A DNA stretch of 37,542 nt from Pinguiococcus pyrenoidosus. Taxonomy: Eukaryota > Sar > Pinguiophyceae > Pinguiochrysidales > Pinguiochrysidaceae. The stretch covers positions 5,574-43,115 of the forward strand of contig JAAMXY010000628.1 of the NCBI GenBank assembly GCA_019677205.1, read 5' to 3'. The notes beneath the pieces are model-generated. The model was not told where the DNA came from. It did no database searches and was given only the letters and a program-made list of their open reading frames with translations. A program made the position numbers and the translations under genes. Below, piece by piece: positions 1 to 12,000 of this stretch; within the stretch, counting starts at the first letter, position 1; every line of letters begins with the position of its first letter.

Positions 1-3000
1 CTCCTCTTCCTCCTCCTCCTTCTTGCTCCCCGTAAAGGGGAAGGAGAGGCGGAACATGTTCCCCTTCTTCCTCTTGAAGGCCTGTGTCGCCTCATCGCCC
101 TCTAAAACCTCGATGCTGTCGTTGCTTGTGCCCAGCGACCTTGCGTTGGCGAGCGGGTCATCCTTCTCGTCGCCCTCCGACTCTCGCCAGGCCTGGAAGG
201 GCATCCTTCTCTGGGCAGCCAGCAAGCTGGACTTCCTCGGGCTTGCCCTTCGAGTCGGTGCTGGCCGCACGGGTTTCGTCACCTTCCGATCCGAGAAGGC
301 GCGCGGGAAACGACGCCTCCGCCCATGCTTGGCCTTGTCGCTGTCGGAGTCCGATCCATCCACGGGCGCGAAGAGCCGATGAATGCCCAGCGGACCGGGG
401 TTGAGCCTGCGGTCCAATGCCTCCTCGTCCTGCTGCTGATCACGGGTGGCGATGTGTCGGAGCTTGTGCTGAGCTTGCCGAACGATGTTTCCGAGGGAGT
501 ACTTCTTGTCGTTGATTTCGCGCGTGTCTTGTCGGCTCACGCTGCGCATGTCGCCGTGCAGATGGGCCCTGCGATCCGCTTCGATGATCTGGGCGTACTC
601 CTCCATGGTGCACTCGCCGTAGCGCAGCTTCCTCTTCGCGACCCTCACGATGTCGCTATCCGTGGGATGCTCTACGCACGCCTCCCGCGGGATCCTGCTG
701 TTGGCGATCTTGATGAGCTCGCTCTGCTTCTGCAGCAGCCACCGAGGGCCCTCGTCGTCATCCGGGGAGGTCGGGCCCGATTCCCAGACCTCGGTCTCGA
801 TGTCCTCTAGGGCTTCCCTCGTCGCCTCGCGGAGGGTCTCGTTGTACTGCCTGCTCGAGCGGAAGGCTTCCGAGGTCCCTTCGCCCCCGTCAAACTCGTA
901 TCCGTTCACGCTGTGGATCCGCCTCATCCACCCTCCGAGCCTCTCGTCGTGGACGACCGCGTCGAGGTTGCCCGTGAGGCACGCCAGCGCATTGAAGGCC
1001 TCGAGCAGCTTGCCCCTCTCGGTGTAGTCCCCGGAAATGGTGCGGTACTCCACGTCCCCAACCTCGATGCGGTCATCGTACTGCGACACGTCCTCCCGCT
1101 TCTCCTCGCCCGTGCGCCAGAGGCGCCGCGGGGCGGGACTGCTCGACGCTTCCGACGGTGACCGAAGGGACTTGAGGGAAAACGCCGATCGGTCCAAGCT
1201 TCCCCGCGACCGCGGCGAGCCCGGGGACGCAAAGCCCTTCCCGTGTGAGTTGTCGCCCGGGGGAAGCCCCGACGCGCCGTGCTCCCCGCCGATGGCGAGC
1301 GCAAAGTGCGAGTGCAAGGAGGGACCACCTCTGAACGCGTCGGGAGTGCCGCTGCCGATGACGATGCTGCACGTCTCACCTTCATCTCTCCAGAAGACCC
1401 TCGGGTTCGCATCTCGCCGAGCGCCCGGATCCGGATCCTGGGTCTCCAGGAGCACCTCCCACGATTTCACGGGCTCGAAGTTGAGCGCCTTGAAGACGTT
1501 GACCTTCATCACCCGAAGCGTGCTGAGCACCAGGAACGAGTCCACACCCGGACGGACGCGCACCATGACGCACAAGATGGGGTATTCCCGGCGCCCGACG
1601 TGTCCCCCGGCCGGGCGGCTCTCCCCGAGGTTGATCTGCATGTCGCCCATGAGATGGTCGAAGACGCCCCCCGCGATGCCGAGGGCGTGTCGGATGGGGA
1701 GGCGCCGGCAGAAGTAGGCGCACATGCTGATGCTCTCCGAGAAGAAGAGAAGCCTCCCGTCCATGCCGAACACCTGCGGCAGCCGCGCCCGGTAGACCTG
1801 GTGCAGCGTGTGATCGGTCGCAAGATACTGGGCAACGCGGCGGAAGGAGTCGGTGGTGTGCGTCACTGCGTCCAGTACACCCACCGTGGTCTTCAGCGGG
1901 ACGCCGAGGATGCCAAAGCAGAGACCAAGGGCCAACCCTCTCGCCTTCACGGACATCGAGCCGTTCCGACGGAGGCCTTTCACGGGCTCCGCCACGATGC
2001 CGATCACTCCGTATGCCACGCCAGCAAGAATGTCCTGCAGCGGCCGAAGCGCCAGCAGCTTGTCTTGGTTGTTGATCTGGTAGCGTCGCTCGAGGAAGGC
2101 GTGGTCGAAGGTCAGCGCCGCCATCGACTTCCCCACAGTCCCGGTCATCTTGTTCGCCGCGGTGAAGGCAGCGCTGGAGATGTTTGAGATCAGGCTGACG
2201 GTGCCCCGCACCACGCCCCGACCAAAGTCCTTGGGGCTCTGCAGAATGCCCTTGCCCGGCTCGTAGAAGAAGTCGATCACGCCCGCCTTTACGTTCTTCG
2301 CCACTCCCAGCGGATTCCCAACGAAGTCGAGCGACACGAGGATCTTGTAGAGCTGCGTCAGAGCGGCGTCACGGTACAGCTTCTGGAGCTGCTCGACGAT
2401 CTTGCTCGTCGACTCGAACTGGTGCGTGATCTTCACCGCCGCCAGCGTCAGAGGCGCATCCGTGATGCTCGACGTGATGTCAAGGACGAAGCCCACCAAG
2501 ACGCCGACCACCCGGTTCCCGTCCGTGCTCTCCGAATCCTGGTCCTCGGCCTCCGCGTCTGCTCTGGACGTCGAGTCAAGGTTCGGCGTGTGGATGAAGC
2601 TGACATTCGCCTGAATGGGAAAGATGACGAGCCGTTCGATGAACACTTTCTCCGTCTGCTCCAGCGTGTTCAGCAGCTGCAGGTGCGACTTGGCCTGGCT
2701 CTCGATGGCCTCGCTCTCGGTCTGGAACATGTCCGTATCTGCCGCCTGCGAGGTCTTCAGACGGGAGTCCCGCTTGGCCTTGCTCTTGGACATGAGCCGA
2801 AACACAAACTGCCAGGTGCGGAGCAGCGTGCTCTGCTCCACTCGAACCTCGAGAGCGCGAATCTGGACGCACACGTACTCCACGTACACCAGGTCGAGGG
2901 GGCCATCGGCATTGCCATCCTCCGCCGCAGGCGGCTCATCGACAGAGGACCTTGCGAAATCCCTGTTCCGGCTGCGCCTCACGGCGAAATGCAGCGCCGG

Positions 3001-6000
3001 TTGGGCAAAGCGAGGGGCGCGGGGGGCCAGGATGACCTTGTTCAAGCCCTCTCCAGACTGGCTGTCGATCTGCAGCCAGCCCACGCTGGCGGACATGGCC
3101 TGCAGTGCCGGGGATGACCCGCCCCGCAGATGGATGTCGTTCAGCGTCATGTTTAGAAGCTCTTCCTGCGCTCGAGAGTCGATGACTCCGACGCTCACCC
3201 CGCCGATGTTGACGACCCCGAAGCCCGTGCAGTTCCGCAACCGGTTCGACAGAGACGTGTCATGTGGCTGCCACTCGAAGACCAAGCGCAGGCTCGGGAC
3301 GATGTTGATGTTGTCTGGCTCATACAGCCGCTCCGCGGCGTCGGGCCGCCAGGACTGCCAGAGGCTTTGGTTGCGGACCGGATTCTTCTGCTTCTGAATC
3401 AGGGGGAACCAGGCCGAGTACCTGCCGCCGTCCTGGCACATGGCTACGATGTGCCGGACAGGGAGCGAGATGCGCCCGACCTCATCGTCTGATATCATCT
3501 CGCGCTCGGAGAGAACGGAGATGTAGATGACGGCGTCGATCGTACCGATTCCGTCGTCCTCGGCAAGCTCCCGCTCGAGCACGACGCTCATCTTATCGGT
3601 GAGCTTCCAGCTCGGCTTGACCACCCCTTTCAGCGAGCAGGCTGACCGTTGCGTGGGGCGTGTCCCGATGCCCACGCTCACGTACACCGCTCGCCGCGTC
3701 TCCCCGAGGTGGGCGGCCTCGATGGGGTAGATGTGGAGCGTCCCCGCGGCCGTACGGACGACGCCGATCGCTCTCGCCATCTCCTGCAGCAGCCGGAACC
3801 GGGCGGGATGCCGCTTCTCCACCTGTTGCATCTGCTTCTTGGCCTGCTCTTCCCAGAAGCGCTGCAGCTGCATTGCCTCTTCCTGCTCTAGCTCGGCCTT
3901 CTTCTCGTCGAAGTTCCCGGAATGCGGGCGATCCTCGCTGCTCTTCGGACTGCTCGGCTCTCGGAGGAGGGCGGACCCCGAGGACGAGTTGCGCAGCCTC
4001 GGGTCGCTCGCGAACAGGGGCCTCTGAAAGTCGTCCCGATCCTGGCGCTTCTCATCGCTGTGCAGATCCTCCGGAATGCCACTGGAGTCTCGCGAAGAAG
4101 CGGAGCGCCGGTGCCCCGCCGGCGTCGCCGTAGCCAAGCCACTGACCGACAGCTTTCGCCTGACGCCGTTGGCCCCTTTTCGCTGAATCAGCTTGGCGGT
4201 CACAAACTTTTTCAAGTGCGAACGACCCGGACCCGGCGACAACGGATTGGTGCTGCCGTTGGTGCTGGCGCGCGGCGAGTCCGCAGCCGCTGCGTCGTCG
4301 GCGTCGGTCTGCTTGAGCTTCCGCTTCGCGAGCATGACAGTCACCACGTCGGACAGCTTCGACAAGTTCTCGACGCCCCGATCCTTCACGTGTGACGCGC
4401 CCTCGCTCACCTTCAGCTGGAAGGTCCGGGCAGACTCCCGCGCCTTGTTCGCCTCCTCCTGAGCATAGTGCCGCAAGCCGTCCACCGTGTCGTTGAAGCG
4501 CTTGGCGGCCCCTCGGGTGATGGACTCCAGGATGAGCCGATGACTCTTGCTCTTGCCTCGGCCTCTCGAGGACAGCTCCTGCACGATCTCCGCTTGCTGG
4601 ATCCGCTCCACCGCCTTTCGATGGCCGCTCATCCGTGCCTCGAGCGTCTCGTAGCGATAGGCACACAGGCCCATGCGGTATCGCAGCAGCGCCTCGAACG
4701 AGTGGATCCACTGGCACCGGAGTCGAAGCTGTCCCGAGACGCCTTCCTCGGGAGAGAAGGACAGAATCTTGTTCCCCGGCCTTGCCTGCAGCGGGTACCA
4801 CTCCATGTGCTCCTGCTGATCGTGCAGATCCTTCAGGCGGATGTCCACCTGTCCCAGAAAGTCGTCACCTTTGGGGAAGAGATCCTTGTCAAACACGCGG
4901 AAACGGAGACGATAGTCGTGGTCCACTTCCCCATGTTTGGGGAAGGCCGCCTGCTCAGGAACGTTGAAGAGGAAGTACTGATCGACCCAGGTGGGATTCA
5001 GCGTCTTCTGGCAGAAGTAGGTGATCTGCTTCTGTGCCCACTTGCTGGTGTAGAGCAGCGCCTTGCGATCGCCAGGGGTTTTCAAGTGGACCACGACGTA
5101 CGGATCTGCAAATCCGCTGAGGTCCGAAGCTTGGACGTCGCTGGCCTCGACAATCTGGACCAGCAGCTGATGCTGCCGCGAGATGCGGGGATCGGAGGCC
5201 TGGATCTCGTCCTGGGCCAGCAACCCTTCGTACTGGATGACCTGATCCTGCGGCACCTCCGGTCCCAGGGAGACGGACCAGGACGACGTCCTCCGATGCC
5301 CCGTGCTGAGCTGGTGCCGGCTGCTGAATGTGCTCGTCCGCTTCACCCTGTCCTGGTGCTCAAGGAAGGAGTGCATGAGCGCCTCGTACTGGTCGCGCAG
5401 GGCGCCGATCGCCTCGAGCTTCAGCTCCAGGTCCCGCAGGCTCTCCCGCAGGACTTCCTCCTGCTTGACGGCCGAGAACTTGGGCGCGATGTGAAGCACC
5501 CGCTTGTGCCCCTCGGCTCGAACTTGCGCGGTGAGGCTGGCACCGTCGCCCTGCTTCTTCACACGCTCCGGGCAGACGACGTCCTCGTGGAAGCCAACTT
5601 TCTCCAGGTAGATCGTCGCGTTGGGTCCCACTCGATCCCCTTTCCGCTCGGAGCGCACGCTGTCTAGGCAGATGAAGCACTTGCTCTGGGCCGTGTCCGC
5701 GAGGCTGTCTCGCTGCTTCACGGCCAGGTCGCTCTCCCGCTGCTGCAGGTGCTGGTCGGTCAGGATTCGCTTGAAGCGAGTCTGCCTGATGTATTCATCA
5801 TCGACGCGCAGGTGAACCTGTAGCAGATGAGGCTTCTTCGTCGGGTCGTCCATGATGTACGGCCGGGAGCCCCCGGGCTGCAGCGTTCGCCATTTGATCC
5901 CGTCAATGCCGCGCTGACGGTAGTACAGCACGTGGTGCAAGCTCTGGTTCCGAAGGTGGTAGGGCGCCGCGGCAAGCTCCAGCTTGCTCACGATGAAGAC

Positions 6001-9000
6001 GACGACGGCGCCCACGGGCTTGACCTGGATGCGGACGGGGAACTCCCTCTTCTCGTCGTTGAGCTTCTCGTCGGCCGCATTGTCAAAGGCGCTCAGCCGC
6101 TTCAACGCTTTGAGCTTCACCTCCCGCAGGATCTCCTCGTACGTCCGGAACTTGAGCTTCACCCCCGTGCTCTGGAGCCCCTCGCGAATGGAGTGCATCA
6201 CATCCTCAAACTCCAGCTCGCCGCCGCGCCCAGCGCACGATTTGCCGTCGACCGCGAGGAGCATGTCGCCCTTCTGAATGTCGGTCTTTCTGGACGCGTA
6301 GAGGCCCTTGCGGACGCTCTGCACAATGATGTACTGGTCCCAGTCCGTCTCCAGCCAGAGGCCGAGGCTCTTCTCCGGCAGGGGTGGGATCTCGACCTCG
6401 TACTCCGCTTGCCCTCGGCTGCGCAGTCCCGCGGCGACGTCTGCAGTCCGATTGAGGTTCACGTCGTAGTCGCCAGGCGTGTCCACAGGCAGGGCTGCCG
6501 ACGGCGCCCAGGAGCCCGACATCTCCAGGATCACCTTCCGCTCGTGCTGAATGTGCGGCATGTTGAACATCGCGACCGACTGCGGCTTCACTCGGAGCAC
6601 CTCTTCGACGCCGCGAAAGGCGCTCTTCTGGGACAGACGGATCGAACGCGACAAGTGGTTGACCGCCACAAACCTGGGGAAGAATTTGACGACCTTCGAG
6701 TACTTGCCGAGGCGGCCCGGCGCCAGCGAGATCACGAAGCTCAGCTCGATCAACCGCGCAGTCGGATGCCACACGCTCACGGCCTGGTTCACCCCGACCG
6801 TGTCGAGGTTGAAGGCCTTGCTCCGCTCCGATTCGTCCACGCTGATTGCCACTTTCCGGTGGCGATTGAGAAGACCTGCCCGTTCGCTGAAGTTGAAGAG
6901 GAAAGATCGCCGGCAAAGCTCCGCGAGCGACATGTGCTGAAAGAGAGCCGACAGCTTCTCCGCCTCCTCCAAGGGGACCCCTCGCACCCCATCCTGGCCC
7001 TCCTTTCCGGTCGTGTTCACGTCGGAATACGCCGTGGAAGGTCTGTCAGTGCTTGGCTCGTCTCGGACTGCTCCGAAAGCGGTCTCATGGTTGTCGTCCG
7101 CCGAGTTGGACACCGGCAGGGGCCGAGTCTTGTACGGCGTGGCGGACGACTCGGGGAAGATGAAATCAGCCTTCCTCTCCTCGTTTCCCTCCTCTTCCAC
7201 CGTCTGCGAGTTTCGCCGCCTCGTGATGCCGGTGACCGCGGCCGCCGCGGCTTCGATCGTGTTCTGCATGGCCTCGATGTTCTGCGTGACCTTCAAGGTG
7301 CTCCCGACCTCCGGTCGCGGAGCGGTCCCGGCCGGCATTGCGGACACGCCTTCCTCGTGGTACCGAATGTCCATGCCGGTCGTGTTGACCATCCAGTATG
7401 GGCAGTACACCACCACCTGACGCTGCCCGCCCCCGCCTAGGGTGTTCTCGATGGCGAGGTGCAGCTTCTGCCCCTGGATATCCCTTAGCACGATCTGCTT
7501 CGCAACCGACTCGTTGATGATCTGACTGAGCAGCAGCCCGAATCCGGTCTGCGTCGACGACTCGGCTCCCGTGTGAATCAGGGCGTACGGAGCAACAGAC
7601 TCCGCAAAATCAAGCTTCATCAGCAGGCGCAGCGGCGCCTCCAGGCCCACCGTGTGCACTGGCACCCTCTCCCCCGCCCGCAGGGTTCCTGACCACACAA
7701 TCCTCTCCTGGATGCCGTGCATGAGCTTGAAGACCGCCGGCCGCGGCAAGAGGTTCTCCAAGACGATGGGGGGATGCACAATGAGGCGGTACTCGATGGG
7801 CTCGTGGCGAGCTGTCGGCGCTTCAAGGGCGCCTTTGCCGGCTCGCCTTCTTGCCCTCGCCAGCAGCTTGTCGTCGGAGTCGAGGTGAATCGTGGTGCTT
7901 CCCATCGTCTGCGGCAGCGACGACTCCGCCAATCGGCAAGCTGAGTGCTGCACCTCGATGCAGTAGCAGATGGGAGCCAAGGGGGCAGTGGACCGAGTGA
8001 CGCCCTCGTTGACTCCCCGAGCGCGCGTGGCGGGACAGGAGACCTGCCGGCCCTTCGCCTTCCTCGTCAGTTCTGTACTCTCGTTCGACTTCTTTCGCGA
8101 CGAGTTCATGTGATCGAACGCCAAGGCGGTCTCCAGCACCACGGATCCCAGCTCCAGGGGCGTCTTGCAGAAGTGCGTCCGCATGTCGAAGTCGCCGAGG
8201 GGCGCGCTGTCCACGTTTGAGAAGCGCACTGCGGCATTCTGCAGCGCGACCGACCCGGCCGGATCGCCTCGGTCTGCCAGTGCGGAGAACTTGTGGTCAG
8301 GATCCGGGCGGATCCAGATGCAGCCGAGGGGTGGAGTCCGAGCGCGATCCAAAGCGTTGAACCTAGCGAGATAGTCCTGCGCCGCGCTGTGCATGAGCAC
8401 CAACGGAACGTTGTACGCCTCGCCCGGTCGCAAGGGCGACTCGTCTCTACGCTCGCTAGAGACATCAGCCGGGTCGTACGCCGGGGACGGGTGCGACGCC
8501 AGGATGATCGCGTGGTTGCAACTGTTGATCACGGAGAAGACACTCCGCAGAGTCAGCTGCCGCCCTCCCGACCTTGGCTGCACCTCGGCGACGAGCTGAA
8601 GCGTGTTTGAGATGTACCACGGCGCCGTGTCCAAGGGCAGCTGGCCGCTGCAGAGCCGCAGCGAGTGAAACCGTGTTCCGAAGTCGTGGGCCGACACGCC
8701 TTCCACCCATTCGAAGCCCACGAGCTGCAGCGCGATCCGGTGATTGATGTTAGCCGCGCCGTAGTTGGTGCTGTCCGCCTCCTCCTCCGGTGAGAGCACC
8801 TCGCTCCATCCAAACTTGTGCTCCATCACGTGGCCATTGCGAATCGAGGTCTCCACGGCGCTGAAGTTGAGAAGCCCGATCTCGTTGTGCCTCACATACT
8901 GGATCCGAAGCTCCTGGTCCGCCTTGGCGCCCTTCAACTGAAGAAAGCGCACCCGTTGGCCACAGAGGTTCTCCACCCCGAAAGCCACCCTATCGCTCTT

Positions 9001-12000
9001 GCTCAGGGAATCGAAAAACCGGTGTGCGATCAGTCGCCCCGAGACGTCGCTCTCGCGATAGGTGCCGAAGAGGCTCGAAGGGTGCGCACTGCTTCGTCTC
9101 GACTTGTCGAACACCTCCGGAGACACCAAGCTCGCCGTCGGCGTGCTCGGATGCGACCGCTCAGGGCGTCTGTGCGCCAGAGCCGCGTGGGAAATCTCCT
9201 GCGTCGGCTTGACGTGCATGCCGTAGATCTCCTCGCGCTGGTAGGTGGTGGCATTCTCGGGCACGACTTGGGTCTGGAGCACCTTCAGTTCGGCCAGATA
9301 CTCCTTCAGATCCACCGCAGAAGCTATTCGAATCGCGTCGTCGAGCGTGTCAAGCAATGCCGTGGACGCGTTGATGTGAACCGTCCCTGGCACATCGAGC
9401 ACCATGCCGAAGCCGCGGCGGGCGCACCTCTCGATGAGGACTTCGAATGCGAAGGGCTCGATAAGCTGCTCCCAGCAGCGCAGCCGGTTGTTGAAGTACT
9501 CCGCTCCGGAAACGACCTGGACAATGACGTTCTTCGCGTGGCTGCCATGGCCGGTGAAGGTCCCCTCCCTTCGCAGGGCGCGCGTATCCCGTAGGATTGT
9601 GGCCAGGCGGTTGTCCAGCTCCGTGAGCTTCTCCACCGTGGACTTGAAGGAGGCATAGGACGCCTTGTCCTTCACCTGCCGGCTCTCCAGGCTCCTTGCG
9701 GTGTCGAAGTCCTCGTCGAGAACCGTGTCGACAACGACGGCAGCCTCGAAGATGTCGACTCGTGCAACCGGCAGGTGCAGTCCAAGGATTGGATCGATCA
9801 CCGTGATCGCGAGGTCGCTGGCGTAGACCAAGATGCTGCTCGTTGGCTCGTCCACCTCATCGTTCAAATCGACGGAACAGTCACACGGGAGCGGATCCTC
9901 GCCACACTGGGGGCTCTCCGGGCGATCTCCTTCGAGGCTTGAGTCCGGCAGCGGCCCCGGCTCACTCAACTTCTGCTCGACAGCTCCCTCGGGGTCCGCT
10001 CCAGCCCAGCTCGGATGGTTCTGCTTCTGCTCGACAGCTCCATTGACGATCAAGCCAGGATCCACTTCTGGGCTCTTGGACTCGTCGCTGTCCGAATCCG
10101 AGATCTCGAGCTGCATCTTCGCATCCGATTCGCCCATATCGGCGGAGGCCAAGGTCGGCCGATACTCCTCCGGAGCTTCGGCTGCCTTTGGCGGACCCGA
10201 ATCGCCACGGGGCTCCGCTTCATCCTCGGGCTTGTACGGCCCGAGGAAGATCATCACACAGGACAACATCATCAGCACGTCTTCGTAGGAGGTCACAATT
10301 CCGATGGACTGCGATGCCGCGGACTCGATATCTGCGCAACGGTACGGGTGCAAGACCGTGTGCTCCCGGGGCACTACGGGAGGCACGCGGAGAGGCATGT
10401 CCGCAAAGCCATGCGTCGGATCGAAGACGGAGCGCTCGTAGTCGTGCCTCCGGTAGGGAACCTTGGCAACAACCTCGGCGTGGTTCGCCTGCGGATCCCA
10501 GGATTGGTGGTACAGGATGTCCAGGTGCTCCACCACATTGCGCACGCCTCGGCCCGAGCCGGCAGCCCCGCGAATGCCACGCTCTCGAGCGGGACCTTTC
10601 CATCCTTTCCGGAGCACAATGGCCCCGTCCCTGACAACCACTTCCAGCCGCAGGGGTCCCCAGGACACCTTCTTCCACTGGACGTAGGTGCCTTTCGCCT
10701 CCACCACCGTGGTCATGCTACTCTCCAGCCAGGGCTTCTGCATCAAGCCTATGCACGGCCGCGTTGCCCAGACCCGAACATCGATTCCGCCCTTTCGCGG
10801 CCCCTTGAGCCTTTCATTCTCCGGCGTCCACTCCGTTTCGGGATCCACCACGTCGGGGAATCCCGGCTGCGTGTACTCGGGGCCGCAGTAGTAGTCTGCG
10901 TAGTAGTCGATGAGGAGCCAGACGAGTCCAAGGTCACGCACGGCTCCGTCGAGGTGATCCACCCCGACGTTGACCAGGATCCAGCTGTCTGCCGAGAGAA
11001 CGAGGGATACGTGGAGCGGGCATGACATCGGATCCTCAATCTCGCCCGGGTGCCGCTCGAGCCCGAAGTTGATGTCAGCGTAGGCATTCTCCTCGCTCCG
11101 CGGCTGCCGGACGTCCGGGTTGGAAACCCGGAAGCAGTGCGGGATCTTCGTCCTCGAGGGGCGCCGCACGTCGTAGATGTCCCACTGCTTCGCGGACACC
11201 ACAAGCTTGAAGACCTGCCGATCACCGTGGAGGCGGACCATCGCGGCGGAGAACTCAATGTCGTAGAGGGGCACCGTCTCTGGAATACTGTGCGGGTCAA
11301 GCTTGCCCGGGGAATCGGGCATCGCCATGAAGAGGCTCTCGGGAACCTTGGGAAAGAAGCCCGTATCCATGGAGATCTTCATGCGCAGGGAGGGGAACCA
11401 CGTAGCGAACTCCCAGGTGGGCAGGACGTCGCGCACCCTCTGGATCCACGCCGCAGAGCCGTACTGATGCGGCCAGTCGCTCCGGCTTGGATCCTCCTGC
11501 GATGGCGGTGGCGGCGGCTCTTGGGAAGGCAGCTCCATATCGGTATCGTCGTCGACCTCCATCTGCACGAACACCGGTTCTTCCTTCCAGTTGTCAAACC
11601 AGATGGACTGCATCAGGTAGTAGTGGGACATGCTGGCCTCGACAAAGAGGCCGTGCTCAGCCGGACTGAACAGCAGAATCTTCGTCATGCCGAGCTGTCC
11701 GTCCCTCGTCGAGTCCACGTAGCACCCGAGCTTCGTCTCCTGCGGGGTGACCATGGTCCACTGCATCCGCTCGGCGACTGGCGAGCCCATCGTGTACACC
11801 GGTGCATCGTGAGAAATCCTTCCAGCGTTGCGAACGAAATGGACGCCACGATCACTGAACGGATCTACGCCCGGGATCGCGCCGCCGTCCCCCTCACCGA
11901 CGAAGTCTGCCTCCTTTTGAGCCGCACCGTCGTTGAAGTGTGGAGTTGTCGTGCAGAAAATCCTTGTCTCCGTGAGCTTGACGTCGATGCGTGAAACGCA

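Noticed and set aside
5827-7440. 537-codon open frame on the plus strand, with similar ones at 4468-5667, 1279-2187 and 16093-17898
   Set aside because: They lie antisense to the VPS13 coding frame, lack recognisable domains, and are Leu/Arg/His-rich as expected of GC-rich mirror frames.
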